A DNA stretch of 64,000 bases from Terrabacter sp040702505 (GCF_040702505.1 NZ_JBFBLC010000002.1:620001-684000); one strand, 5' to 3'. Counted from the first letter of the stretch, positions 8,920-17,553 are shown. The notes: generated by a model not told the origin, from the sequence alone. Made by a program: numbers and translations.

Positions 8920-9918
8920 GTGACGACCAGCGACTCGTGGGACATGCCGCTCCGGACCAAGCTCTTCGTCCGTGCCCTGGCGCGGTCCCGAGGTAGCGAC
9001 CGCCTGCTGGTGGAGGACGAGATCGCCCGCAGCAGAGCCTGGTTCGCACCCTCGCGGCCTCCGTACACCTGGGTCACCGGGCCCGTACCGGCCGGGGTCG
9101 AGATCGCCGACACCGCCTTCGAGGCGCGCGACCGCCACCGCGTCGAGGTGCGCACCTACCGTCCCCGGGACGCCGAGGAGACGGCGCTGCCCGCCCTGCT
9201 GTGGTTCCACGGGGGTGGATGGGTCGTGGGCAACACGCGCGGCTACGACCCCATCTGCGGCTGGCTGGCCGACCGGGCCCGGGTCATGGTGCTCAACGTG
9301 GACTACCGACTGGCGCCCGAGCACCGGGCGCCGCAGGCCGTCCACGACTGCGTCGACGCGGCGCGCTGGGCGGCGTCCGAGGCCTCCGGAGCGGGCATCA
9401 GGCACACCGGCCTCGGGCTGGCCGGCGACTCCGCGGGCGGCAACCTCGCGGCGGTCGTGGCGCAGGTCCTGCGGGACGGGGGCGGGGGCGAGGTCGCCTA
9501 CGAGGCGCTCGTCTACCCCGCCGTCGACGCCACGATGAGCTCGGAGTCCGTGGCCCTGCACGCGGAGGCCCCGATCCTCACCCGCGCGGACATGGACGCC
9601 TTCCTGGCCCACTACCTCGGCGACGAGCAGGACGCCCTCGACCTGCTCGACCCTCTGGTCTCCCCCATCCACGCCACAGACCTCAGCGGTCTGCCGCCCA
9701 CCCTTGTCCAGACCGCCGACCTCGACCCGTTGCGCGACGAGGGCGCCGCCTACGCCGTCGCGCTGCGAGCCGCGGGCGTTGAGACCCGCCACACCAACTA
9801 CGAGCGGGTGCCGCACGGCTTCCTCAGCTTCCCGGGTGCGACGCGGGTGGGCCGGGCCGCTCGAGAGGAGCTCGTGGCATGGGTGCGCGACCACGCATAC
9901 GACACCCGGCTCGGATAG
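8920..9918 (+). CDS. alpha/beta hydrolase, HSL/esterase family
   Basis: Probable carboxylesterase or lipase of the hormone-sensitive-lipase family, about 332 residues. The oxyanion-hole motif HGGGW, the nucleophile elbow GDSAGGN, the acid residue in TADLDPLRDEG and the catalytic His in VPHGF are all present and correctly ordered. I chose GTG 8920, which has an AACACT -10-like element 6 nt before it; ATG 8944 is possible. It diverges from the flippase-like gene and is followed closely by the PRPP-synthetase-like gene. The natural substrate is unknown. Confidence 0.85.
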   Translation: MTTSDSWDMPLRTKLFVRALARSRGSDRLLVEDEIARSRAWFAPSRPPYTWVTGPVPAGVEIADTAFEARDRHRVEVRTYRPRDAEETALPALLWFHGGGWVVGNTRGYDPICGWLADRARVMVLNVDYRLAPEHRAPQAVHDCVDAARWAASEASGAGIRHTGLGLAGDSAGGNLAAVVAQVLRDGGGGEVAYEALVYPAVDATMSSESVALHAEAPILTRADMDAFLAHYLGDEQDALDLLDPLVSPIHATDLSGLPPTLVQTADLDPLRDEGAAYAVALRAAGVETRHTNYERVPHGFLSFPGATRVGRAAREELVAWVRDHAYDTRLG

Positions 9919-9970
9919 TCTGCAACCGCACGTCGGGCGCATGAGGGATGGTGCAAGGGATGGTCTCGAA

Positions 9971-10960
9971 GTGAACGACGTCGTGGTCTTCAGCGGCTCG
10001 GCCCACCTGGAGCTGGCCGACCGCATCTGCGCGCACCTCGGGGTCACGCGCTCCCCCGCGGAGATCAAGCGCTTCAGCAACGACTGCCTGCAGGCGCAGC
10101 TGCTGGCGAACTGCCGCCAGCGCGACGTCTACATCGTCCAGCCGCTGGTGCCGCCCACGCAGGAGCACCTGATGGAGCTGCTGCTCATGATCGACGCCGC
10201 CCGCGGCGCCTCGGCGGCCCAGATCACCGCGGTCATGCCGCACTACGCGTACGCCCGCTCCGACAAGAAGGACGCCTCGCGCATCTCGCTCGGCGGCCGC
10301 CTCGTGGCCGACCTCATCGCCACCGCCGGGTGCTCCCGCGTGCTGACGATGGCGCTGCACGCACCGCAGGTGCACGGGTTCTTCTCCACCCCGGTCGACC
10401 ACCTCACCGCCATCGGCGTGCTCGCCGACCACTTCCGCGGCACCGACCTGTCCCGCTCGATCGTCGTGAGCCCCGACCTCGGCAATGCCAAGGTGGCCAC
10501 CCAGTTCGCCCGCCTGCTGGGCCTGCCCGTTGCGGCCGGGTCCAAGCAGCGGGTGGCGGACGACCGGGTCGTCATCGACTCGATCGTCGGCGACGTCGCC
10601 GGACGTCGCGCCATCGTGCTCGACGACGAGATCGCCACCGGTGGCTCCATGCTCGAGCTGATGGACCGGCTGCGCGAGGCGGGAGCGACCGAGGCAGCCA
10701 TCGTGTGCACGCACGGGCTCTTCGCCGGCAAGGCCGTCGAGCGGCTGCGTGGACACCCGTTCGTCACCGAGGTCGTGACCACCGACACCGTGCCGGCGCC
10801 CGACGGCTGGCCCGAGCTGACGGTCCGCTCGGTCGCAGGCCTCTTCGCCGAGGCGATCAGCCGCATCCACCACGGCCGCTCGGTCAGCTCGCTCTTCGAG
10901 GGCGTGGACCCGACGCACGCCCCGCCCCAGCCTCGCCTGCCGTTCGACACGCTGCCGTGA
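9971..10960 (+). CDS. atypical ribose-phosphate pyrophosphokinase (PRPP synthetase paralogue)
   Basis: About 329 residues with both halves of the PRPP-synthetase/phosphoribosyltransferase fold. The N-terminus reads VVVFSGSAHLELA, the central HYAYARSDKK matches the catalytic flexible-loop region, and the ribose-phosphate loop is VLDDEIATGGSM. Classical bacterial Prs has FANGE in the first domain; here it is FSNDCL, so this is a divergent paralogue and a housekeeping prs probably lies elsewhere. GTG 9971 was chosen; an ATG at 9941 would add ten residues. The stop overlaps the DUF3054 gene start (GTGA). It makes PRPP or a related transfer product; activity is inferred. Confidence 0.8.
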   Translation: MNDVVVFSGSAHLELADRICAHLGVTRSPAEIKRFSNDCLQAQLLANCRQRDVYIVQPLVPPTQEHLMELLLMIDAARGASAAQITAVMPHYAYARSDKKDASRISLGGRLVADLIATAGCSRVLTMALHAPQVHGFFSTPVDHLTAIGVLADHFRGTDLSRSIVVSPDLGNAKVATQFARLLGLPVAAGSKQRVADDRVVIDSIVGDVAGRRAIVLDDEIATGGSMLELMDRLREAGATEAAIVCTHGLFAGKAVERLRGHPFVTEVVTTDTVPAPDGWPELTVRSVAGLFAEAISRIHHGRSVSSLFEGVDPTHAPPQPRLPFDTLP

Positions 10961-11352
10961 GCCGCGTGCCCTGGTGGCGCCGGCCCGCGGTCGCCCTGCT
11001 CCTCGACGTCGTCCTCGTGCTCGTCTTCGCCGGCATCGGCCGCGCCAGCCACGACGAGGCGGGACCGGTGGTCGGCGCGGCCCTGACCGCGTGGCCCTTC
11101 CTCGTCGGCACGGGCCTGGGCTGGCTGGTCGTGCGGGCGCGGCGGGGTGCCTGGCCGGTCGAGGTGGCACCGGGGGTCACCGTGTGGTTCGCGACGGTGC
11201 TCGTCGGCATGCTGCTGCGCCGCGCGGTCGGCCTGGGCACGGCGGTGAGCTTCGTGGTGGTGGCGTCGGTCGTGCTCGCGCTCTTCCTGCTCGGCTGGCG
11301 GGCGCTGGGGGCGTATGCCGCCCGCCGCGTCCGCGCCCGCAACGCCGCCTAG
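10957..11352 (+). CDS. DUF3054 family membrane protein
   Basis: A 131-residue integral membrane protein with four predicted helices and short basic loops, matching the DUF3054 pattern (VALLLDVVLVLVFAGIGRASH near the N-terminus, TAWPFLVG in helix two). The GTG start overlaps the stop codon of the PRPP-synthetase-like gene, so the two are translationally coupled. Function is unknown. The C-terminus is Arg-rich and cytoplasmic by the positive-inside rule. Tandem repeats and a terminator follow. Confidence 0.75.
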   Translation: MSRVPWWRRPAVALLLDVVLVLVFAGIGRASHDEAGPVVGAALTAWPFLVGTGLGWLVVRARRGAWPVEVAPGVTVWFATVLVGMLLRRAVGLGTAVSFVVVASVVLALFLLGWRALGAYAARRVRARNAA

Positions 11353-11369
11353 AGCCCCCGCCTTGAACC

Positions 11370-11455
11370 GTCGAGAGGCCACGAGTGGCCCCTTCTCGAA
11401 CGTCGAGAGGCCACGAGTGGCCCCTTCTCCAACGTCGAGAGGCCACGAATGGTCC
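11370..11455. repeat. 32-bp tandem repeats, 2.7 copies
   Basis: Units start at 11370, 11402 and 11434 with an exact 32-bp period. Each begins GTCGAGAGGCCACGAGTGGC, and the next bases are CCCTTCTC. The first two units differ at one position and the third is partial and diverged. Each unit contains the palindrome GGCCAC-GA-GTGGCC. The array lies between two convergent genes. Confidence 0.85.
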
Positions 11456-11479
11456 TGGCACGGCCGGGCACGGCGAGAG

Positions 11480-11511
11480 GCCGGGTGGCCCGGGAACTCG
11501 GGCCACCCGGC
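11480..11511. terminator. hairpin terminator
   Basis: A 13-bp perfect stem (GCCGGGTGGCCCG and its complement) with a 6-nt loop, 12 bp after the arc stop codon and downstream of the DUF3054 gene. It is placed to end transcription from both convergent units. Confidence 0.7.
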
Positions 11512-11523
11512 ATACGGGCTCGG

Positions 11524-13311
11524 TCAGAGGTACTGGCCGGTGTTGGCCGTCGCGATCGAGCGGCCCGGCTCGGTGCCGTCCTTGCCCTTGATGAGGGTGC
11601 GGATGTAGACGATGCGCTCGCCCTTCTTGCCGCTGATGCGAGCCCAGTCGTCCGGGTTGGTGGTGTTGGGCAGGTCCTCGTTCTCCTTGAACTCGTCGAC
11701 GCAGCTGGCCAGCAGGTGCTCGACGCGGATGCCCTTCTGACCCGTCGTGAGGAAGTCCTTGATCGCCAGCTTCTTGGCCCGGTCGACGATGTTCTGGATC
11801 ATGGCGCCGGAGTTGAAGTCCTTGAAGTAGAGGATCTCCTTGTCACCGCCCTGGTAGGTGACCTCGAGGAAGCGGTTCTCCTCCATCTCGGAGTACATCC
11901 GCTCGACCGCAGCCGTGATCATCGCCTCGATCGTGGCGTCGCGGTCGCCCGAGTGCACGGCCAGGTCGTGCTCGTGCAGCGGCAGGTTGCTCGTGAGGTA
12001 CTTGCTGAAGATGTCGCGGGCGCTCTCGGCGTCGGGCCGCTCGATCTTGATCTTCGCGTCGAGCCGGCCGGGGCGCAGGATCGCCGGGTCGATCATGTCC
12101 TCGCGGTTACTGGCGCCGATGACGATGACGTTGTCGAGCCGCTCGACGCCGTCGATCTCGGCGAGCAGCTGGGGCACGATCGTCGTCTCGACGTCGCTCG
12201 AGACGCCCGACCCGCGGGTGCGGAAGAGCGAGTCCATCTCGTCGAAGAAGACGACGACCGGCGAGCCGTCGGACGCCTTCTCGCGCGCCCGCTGGAAGAT
12301 GAGCCGGATGTGCCGCTCGGTTTCGCCGACGTACTTGTTGAGCAGCTCAGGACCCTTGATGTTGAGGAAGTAGCTCTTCTCGGTCGCCTTCCCGGTGCGC
12401 GCCGACACCTGGCGGGCGAGCGAGGCGGCGACCGCCTTGGCGATGAGCGTCTTGCCGCAGCCGGGAGGCCCGTAGAGCAGCACGCCCTTGGGCGGCTTCA
12501 GGGCGTGCTCCTTGTAGAGCTCCGGGTGCAGGAAGGGCAGCTCCACCGCGTCGCGGATCTGCTCGATCTGTCCCGACAGGCCACCGATGTCCGCGTAGTC
12601 GACGTCGGGCACCTCCTCGAGGACCAGCTCCTCGACCTCGAGCTTGGGGATGACCTCGTGCACGAAGTTGGACCGGGGATCGAGCGTCAGTGAGTCCCCG
12701 ACGCGGATGACCTCGGCCAGCAGGGGCGTCGCGATGCGGCAGACCCGCTCCTCGTCGCCGTGGGTGACCACGACGACGCGCTCGTCGTCGATGCGCTCCT
12801 TGACCGTGACGACCTCACCGACGCGCTCGTACCCGTGGACCGAGACGACGTTGAGCGCCTCGTTGAGCATGACCTCACGACCGAGGCCGAGGTCTTGCTG
12901 GTCGACGGACGGGCTGATCGCCACCCGCATCTTGCGCCCCCCGGTGAGGATGTCGATGGCCCCCTCCTCGGGGGCGTCGATGACCAGCCCGTAGGTGCTC
13001 GGCGGCTGGGCCAGCCGGTCGACCTCCTTCTTGAGGGTGACGATCTGCTCCCTGGCGTCCTTGAGCGTGCGCACGAGGCGCTCGTTCTGGGACGAGAGGG
13101 TCGACAGGCTCGTCTGGACGTGGGCCAGCCGTGCCTCGAGCTCGCGGGTCCGCTGGGGAGAGTGGCGTGCCGCATCACGCAGCGCCTGGACCTCGGCGCG
13201 CAGCGCCGAGAGCTCCCGGTCGCCCGCCGCCAGGTCCGTGGGCTGCTGCTCCCGGGGGTCTCGGGCACCGGCGGCACCCTGCTGGTCTGGGTATCGGACG
13301 TCGTCAGACAT
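11524..13311 (-). CDS. arc: proteasome-associated ATPase Arc/Mpa
   Basis: AAA+ unfoldase that recognises Pup through its coiled coil and threads substrates into the 20S core; 595 residues. The N-terminal coiled coil is about 33-100, two OB-type domains about 105-230, Walker A GPPGCGKT at 281-288 and Walker B VVVFFDEMD at 352-360. The C-terminus GQYL is the gate-opening tail that docks on PrcA. A GAGGAGG ribosome site precedes the ATG. Directly upstream is a perfect 12-bp inverted repeat, then a TAGGGT -10-like element. It is separated from dop by about 5 kb of unrelated genes. Confidence 0.96.
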   Translation of the reverse strand: MSDDVRYPDQQGAAGARDPREQQPTDLAAGDRELSALRAEVQALRDAARHSPQRTRELEARLAHVQTSLSTLSSQNERLVRTLKDAREQIVTLKKEVDRLAQPPSTYGLVIDAPEEGAIDILTGGRKMRVAISPSVDQQDLGLGREVMLNEALNVVSVHGYERVGEVVTVKERIDDERVVVVTHGDEERVCRIATPLLAEVIRVGDSLTLDPRSNFVHEVIPKLEVEELVLEEVPDVDYADIGGLSGQIEQIRDAVELPFLHPELYKEHALKPPKGVLLYGPPGCGKTLIAKAVAASLARQVSARTGKATEKSYFLNIKGPELLNKYVGETERHIRLIFQRAREKASDGSPVVVFFDEMDSLFRTRGSGVSSDVETTIVPQLLAEIDGVERLDNVIVIGASNREDMIDPAILRPGRLDAKIKIERPDAESARDIFSKYLTSNLPLHEHDLAVHSGDRDATIEAMITAAVERMYSEMEENRFLEVTYQGGDKEILYFKDFNSGAMIQNIVDRAKKLAIKDFLTTGQKGIRVEHLLASCVDEFKENEDLPNTTNPDDWARISGKKGERIVYIRTLIKGKDGTEPGRSIATANTGQYL

Positions 13312-13322
13312 CTCGGCCTCCT

Positions 13323-13353
13323 CGAATGGTCACTCGCACACAGTGACCATTCG
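13323..13353 (-). promoter_or_regulatory. perfect inverted repeat in the arc leader
   Basis: CGAATGGTCACT, a 7-nt spacer and AGTGACCATTCG form a perfect 12-bp dyad ending 11 bp before the arc ATG, next to its ribosome site. A TAGGGT -10-like element sits just upstream (13355-13360 on the minus strand), so the dyad covers the likely transcription start. It could be a repressor operator or an RNA hairpin next to the ribosome site; the sequence alone does not decide. Confidence 0.55.
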
Positions 13354-13367
13354 ACCCTAACCCTGCA

Positions 13368-14678
13368 TCACGCGATGTCGTCGGATGTATCAGCCAGTGA
13401 TCGACGGACGCGTCGAATCGTCTTGTCGCTCTTGACCCGCATCCCCAGGGCCTCGGCCGTCCAGGCCTCTGCCGGCACGTCGGTGGATGCAGTGGATCCG
13501 GCGATGACCGCGGCCCCGGCCGTGGTGCCCGCGGCGCCGTCCCCGTTCGTGGGGTCGGCTTCACCGTAGGCGCCCTTGGCCGGACGCCGCTTGCGCTCGG
13601 GAGCCGGGACGCCCGGCGCCAGCCGGCGGGTCGTGATGAGGAAGCCGGTGTGGCCGTGCATGCGGTGCTGGGGGCGCACGGCCAGTCCCTCGAGGTGCCA
13701 GCCGCGGACCAGGGACTCCCAGGCCGAGGGCTCGGTGAAGCCCCCGTGGGCGCGGATGCCCTCTGCGACGCGGCTCAGCTGCGTGGTCGTGGCGACGTAG
13801 CAGATGAGGACGCCACCGGGGATGAGTGCGTCCGAGACGGCGTCGAGGCACTCCCAGGGGGCCAGCATGTCGAGGACGACACGGTCGACGGTGCCCGGGT
13901 CGACCATGGCCGGTAGGGACTCGACGAGGTCTCCCACCGTCACCGTCCAGGCCGGGTGGTCCCCGCCGAAGAAGGCGCGGCCGTTGCCGCGGGCGATGTC
14001 GGCGAAGTCGGCCCGCCGTTCGAACGAGAGCAGCCGGCCGCGCTCGCCGATGGCTCTCAACAGCGACATCGACAGCGCCCCGCTGCCGACGCCGGCCTCC
14101 ACGACGGTCGCCCCCGGGAAGATGTCGGCCATCTGGACGATCTGGCCGGAGTCCTTGGGATAGACGACCGCAGCACCGCGCGGCATCGACATGACGTAGT
14201 CGCTGAGCAGCGGACGCAGCGCGAGGTACTCGACCCCCGCCGTGTTGGTGACCACGGAGCCGTCGTGTGACCCGATGAGGTCGTCGTGGCGCAGGAACCC
14301 GCGATGGGTGTGGAACTCGCGGCCGGGCTCGAGGGTGATGGTGTGCAGGCGGCCCTTGGGGTCGGTCAGCTGCACCCGCTCCCCGACCTCGAAGACGCCG
14401 CGCCGGGCGTGCGCGCCGGTGACGCCGCGGTGCCCGGCGGTCTCGGGCGCCGCCGCCTGAGCTTCCGACTGAGCCGCCTCCTGCGTGTCCGCGGAGCGAT
14501 CGCCGTCGGGCTGCGACCCGGTGGGAAGTCTGTCCGTGGGCAGCTCGTCGCTGGGGACCGGCTCGGCCGAGAGCATCTCGGCCCGCGGCTGCCCGGCCGG
14601 CGCCTCCTGGGCCGGGGCGTGGTCACCGAGGTGCTCGGCGTGGTGCTGCCCGTCCTGGGCCTGCTCGGCGTCCGTCAT
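13368..14678 (-). CDS. trmI: tRNA (adenine-58-N1)-methyltransferase TrmI
   Basis: SAM-dependent enzyme methylating A58 in the tRNA T loop; 436 residues. The core starts at about residue 95 (GVFEVGERVQL). It shows the SAM-binding motif VVEAGVGSGALS, the FERRADFA segment and DMLAPWE in the catalytic region. An ~85-residue Gln/Pro/Ala-rich N-terminal extension and an ~80-residue C-terminal tail are unusually long and probably disordered. A TAGACT element 8 nt before the ATG suggests a leaderless start. Conserved next to arc in actinobacteria; the TrmI-arc pair is retained here. Confidence 0.92.
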   Translation of the reverse strand: MTDAEQAQDGQHHAEHLGDHAPAQEAPAGQPRAEMLSAEPVPSDELPTDRLPTGSQPDGDRSADTQEAAQSEAQAAAPETAGHRGVTGAHARRGVFEVGERVQLTDPKGRLHTITLEPGREFHTHRGFLRHDDLIGSHDGSVVTNTAGVEYLALRPLLSDYVMSMPRGAAVVYPKDSGQIVQMADIFPGATVVEAGVGSGALSMSLLRAIGERGRLLSFERRADFADIARGNGRAFFGGDHPAWTVTVGDLVESLPAMVDPGTVDRVVLDMLAPWECLDAVSDALIPGGVLICYVATTTQLSRVAEGIRAHGGFTEPSAWESLVRGWHLEGLAVRPQHRMHGHTGFLITTRRLAPGVPAPERKRRPAKGAYGEADPTNGDGAAGTTAGAAVIAGSTASTDVPAEAWTAEALGMRVKSDKTIRRVRRSLADTSDDIA

Positions 14679-14689
14679 GGGAGCACAGT

Positions 14690-15247
14690 CTAGGTGCCTG
14701 TGGGAGCACCTCCGGACGCCCTGCGCAGCGCCGTCGCCTCGACCTCGTAGCGGCTCTGGCGACCGGTCGCGCCCCCGAAGAACCGGCGCCGCAGCGCGCC
14801 GTCCACCTCGACGAGGTCGTCGGCCCGCAGGCGCAGCGCCGTGCGGCGGGTGGCTGCCGTCCAGCAGACCACGTCGATGGTGTCGACCGTGGCACGCCTG
14901 GGCCCCTCGAGCGCCTGCCGCCGGCGGCCGGTGGCAGGAGTGCGCGCGACCACGACCCGCAAGGTGACGATGCGGTCTCCGCTGGGCAGCTCCCTCTCCT
15001 CCGCGGGTGCTGCGAGGCGACCACCGAGGCGCACCTCGTTGCGTGGGGCCGGCCCCTGGACCTGCTCGGACGCGGCAGGGCCTGAAGCTTCCGTGGACCG
15101 CCTCCCACGGGGACGCTGCGGTGGGGCGGCCACCCTCTCGGTCCCGCTGGATGCGGCTCCGCTCGTTGCGGTGCGGCTGGTCGTGGTGCCGTTGGTCGTG
15201 CTGCCGTTGCTCGTGCTGCGGTTGGTCGTGGTGCGGCTCGCGGTCAT
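14690..15247 (-). CDS. single-stranded DNA-binding (OB-fold) protein with Ser/Thr-rich N-tail
   Basis: The 185 residues end with an SSB-type OB fold from about residue 70 (NEVRLGGRLAAPAEERELPSG ... IDVVCW ... DLVEVDGALRRRFF ... YEVEATALRR). The first ~35 residues are an unusual Thr/Ser/Asn repeat, encoded by a degenerate GGTCGTGGTGCCGTT-like DNA repeat. It lacks the acidic C-terminal tip of housekeeping SSB, so it is an accessory paralogue. The ATG has a GGAAGG ribosome site. The stop is 11 bp before trmI. Confidence 0.72.
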   Translation of the reverse strand: MTASRTTTNRSTSNGSTTNGTTTSRTATSGAASSGTERVAAPPQRPRGRRSTEASGPAASEQVQGPAPRNEVRLGGRLAAPAEERELPSGDRIVTLRVVVARTPATGRRRQALEGPRRATVDTIDVVCWTAATRRTALRLRADDLVEVDGALRRRFFGGATGRQSRYEVEATALRRASGGAPTGT

Positions 15248-15397
15248 GGCGCCTTCCTTCGGCCCGCCCGTCGGGCCTCCACCCGACTGTGGACCGGTCG
15301 AGGGTGCGCCACCCAGTGCCTCGCGACCGGTTGTGGACAGCCCCCCGGTCTGCCGGGAGGTGTGGACAGTCGCGCGAAGTCGCTGCGCCCTGCGGGG

Positions 15398-16540
15398 TCA
15401 GCGCCGCCCGCGCCGCGCCAGCTCGGCACCGACGACGCTGTTGATCCGCTCGGCGCGCGCGAGGCCCAGCACGTCACGCGTCGACTCGTCGACGACCACA
15501 GCCAGTGACAGCTCCGCATCGCTCATGACGCGTATGAGGTCGGTGAGGACAGCATCCCGCGGGAGCGCGATGACCCAGGTAGCCGGCTGTGCCAGCGTCA
15601 CGGACTCGATGGCCGTGCGGTCACGGCTCTCCAGTGGCACCCGCGCGGCGGACTCGAGGTCCAGCAGCCCCGTCGGCCACCCGTCGTCGTCGGCCGCGCC
15701 CACCCAGGCCCCCCGCGCGATCGCCGCGACCTCGGACAGGGTCGAGCTGCCGGGCACGATCACGAGCGGCTCGAGGACGTCCACGGCACGCGACGCGCTG
15801 GCCAGATGGATCTGCCCGGCCCGCACCGCCCCCGTGGCGCCCTGCCAGAGGAAGAACGCGATGGCGACCGGCCACACGATGTCGAAGAGCTGGGGCGTCG
15901 CGCCGGAGAGGAAGGCGCGCAGCACGAACCACGCGACCGTCGCCACGGCCATGACGCGCCCGAGCCAGCCGGCTGCCACCAGCCCACGACCCTTGCTTCC
16001 GGTCGCACGCCACACCAGCGCGCTCACGATCTGGCCGCCGTCGAGGGGCAGCCCCGGCAGAAGGTTGAAGATGCCGACCAGCAGGTTGGCGAAGGCGACG
16101 ATCCCGAGCAGCGTCTGAGCCGTGTCGTTGACGACGACCGAGCGCACGCCCCAGACCACTGCAGCGAGGACCAGGTTGGAGAGGGGCCCGACGAGCGCCA
16201 CGAGTGCCGTCGTCGTCGGCGAGCTGCGCGTCGAGTCGTAGACGGTGTGCCCGCCCCAGACATCGGCGACGATCCGGCTGACCGGGTGCCCCCGCCAGCG
16301 GGCGGCGAGCGCGTGAGCCGCCTCGTGGACGAGCACGGACACGAGCAGCAGCACCGCGTAGCCGGCCGCGAGCAGGTAGCCGTAGGAGGCGCCACGGTCG
16401 GGACGCGACAGGTTGGGCCCGAACACGACGACGATCACGATCGCGATCACCGGCCAGGAGCGACCGAGATAGACGGGGGTGCCCGCGAGGGTGCCGATGC
16501 GCCAGCCGTGAGCCGCGTCAGGACGCGCGCGGGTGCTCAT
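15398..16540 (-). CDS. M50 family (site-2 protease) membrane metallopeptidase
   Basis: Intramembrane zinc protease, 380 residues, about six helices. The zinc site HEAAH is at about 70-74, and the second motif NLLPGLPLDGG at about 158-168 supplies the Asp ligand. A C-terminal soluble part (about 240-380) resembles a CBS-type regulatory domain. The ATG is preceded after 6 nt by TAGGGT, a leaderless arrangement. The substrate is unknown; it may release membrane-tethered factors. It diverges from the RecB-like gene. Confidence 0.88.
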   Translation of the reverse strand: MSTRARPDAAHGWRIGTLAGTPVYLGRSWPVIAIVIVVVFGPNLSRPDRGASYGYLLAAGYAVLLLVSVLVHEAAHALAARWRGHPVSRIVADVWGGHTVYDSTRSSPTTTALVALVGPLSNLVLAAVVWGVRSVVVNDTAQTLLGIVAFANLLVGIFNLLPGLPLDGGQIVSALVWRATGSKGRGLVAAGWLGRVMAVATVAWFVLRAFLSGATPQLFDIVWPVAIAFFLWQGATGAVRAGQIHLASASRAVDVLEPLVIVPGSSTLSEVAAIARGAWVGAADDDGWPTGLLDLESAARVPLESRDRTAIESVTLAQPATWVIALPRDAVLTDLIRVMSDAELSLAVVVDESTRDVLGLARAERINSVVGAELARRGRR

Positions 16541-16656
16541 GGCCCGACCCTATGCCCTGCTGCGGTGGGTGGACGCGGCCCCGGCCATGAGGAGGGTGTG
16601 GAGCTGCTGTGGGTGCCGTCACGACGGTGTCGGCGCCCCGTCATACAGTCGGGCCC

Positions 16657-17496
16657 ATGGTTGCAGCGCTGTCCCCGAGTCGAGCCGCCGACTTCATGTC
16701 GTGCCCGATGCTCTACCGCTTCCGGGTCATCGACAAGCTCCCGTCGCCCCCGACCCAGGCCACGGCGCGGGGCACCCTGGTCCACGCCGTCCTCGAGCGG
16801 CTCTTCGACCTTCCTGCCGCTGAGCGCACCGTGGACGCGGCGGTCGGCCTCGTGCCCTCGGAGTGGGAGCGGCTCGCCCAGGAGGAGCCGGCGATGCTCG
16901 ACCTGCTGACCGAGCACGACGGACGCACCGACGAGTGGTTCGCCGGGGCGGCCGCGCTCCTCGAGACCTGGTTCGGCCTCGAGGACCCCACCCGCCTCGA
17001 GCCCGCCGAGCGCGAGCTCTACGTCGAGACCGAGGTGGACGGCCTGGTCCTGCGCGGCTACGTCGACCGACTCGACGTCGCCCCCAGCGGGGCGATGCGC
17101 GTCGTCGACTACAAGACCGGACGGTCGCCGTCGGAGCACTTCGAGGCCAAGGCGCTCTTCCAGATGAAGTTCTATGCCCTCGTGCTCTGGCGCCAGCGCG
17201 GCGTCATCCCCAAGCGGCTCCAGCTCGTCTACCTCGGCAACAGCGAGATCGTCGCCTACGAGCCGGACGAGCAGGACCTCCTCGGCACGGAGCGCAAGGT
17301 CAAGGCGCTGTGGCAGGCCATCGAGCGTGCGGCGACCACCGGCGACTGGCGACCGAACCCGAGCCGCCTGTGCGACTGGTGCGACCACCGGGCGCTGTGC
17401 CCGGCCTGGGGCGGCACTCCCCCGCCGCTGCCCGTCGATGCCGCCTCGCGCGCCGTGGACCCGAGCGTGACCGGCCTGGTCGAGATCGACGCCTGA
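16657..17496 (+). CDS. RecB-family PD-(D/E)XK nuclease with Fe-S cluster cysteines
   Basis: A 279-residue Cas4/AddB-like nuclease. The active site includes the family His in GTLVHAVLERL, then RGYVDRLDVA and VVDYKTG (D ... EXK-type). One cysteine near the N-terminus (Cys16 in MSCPMLYRF) and a C-terminal C-x2-C-x5-C (Cys239, 242, 248) would ligate a 4Fe-4S cluster. ATG 16657 is preceded by TACAGT 7 nt upstream, giving a leaderless start; a GTG at 16609 is less likely. A DNA-repair exonuclease role is inferred. Confidence 0.87.
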   Translation: MVAALSPSRAADFMSCPMLYRFRVIDKLPSPPTQATARGTLVHAVLERLFDLPAAERTVDAAVGLVPSEWERLAQEEPAMLDLLTEHDGRTDEWFAGAAALLETWFGLEDPTRLEPAERELYVETEVDGLVLRGYVDRLDVAPSGAMRVVDYKTGRSPSEHFEAKALFQMKFYALVLWRQRGVIPKRLQLVYLGNSEIVAYEPDEQDLLGTERKVKALWQAIERAATTGDWRPNPSRLCDWCDHRALCPAWGGTPPPLPVDAASRAVDPSVTGLVEIDA

Positions 17497-17553
17497 CCAT
17501 CGCACGCCGACACGCCGGCACGGCCGTGCCGCGGTTCCGGTCGGCCGAACGTG

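Noticed and set aside
11370..11455. CRISPR array
   Set aside because: The 32-bp units are directly adjacent without spacers, and no cas genes are nearby; the RecB-like nuclease at 16.7 kb is not associated.
17516..17531. 16-bp palindrome as terminator
   Set aside because: A perfect palindrome without loop between convergent genes; too short to call with confidence.
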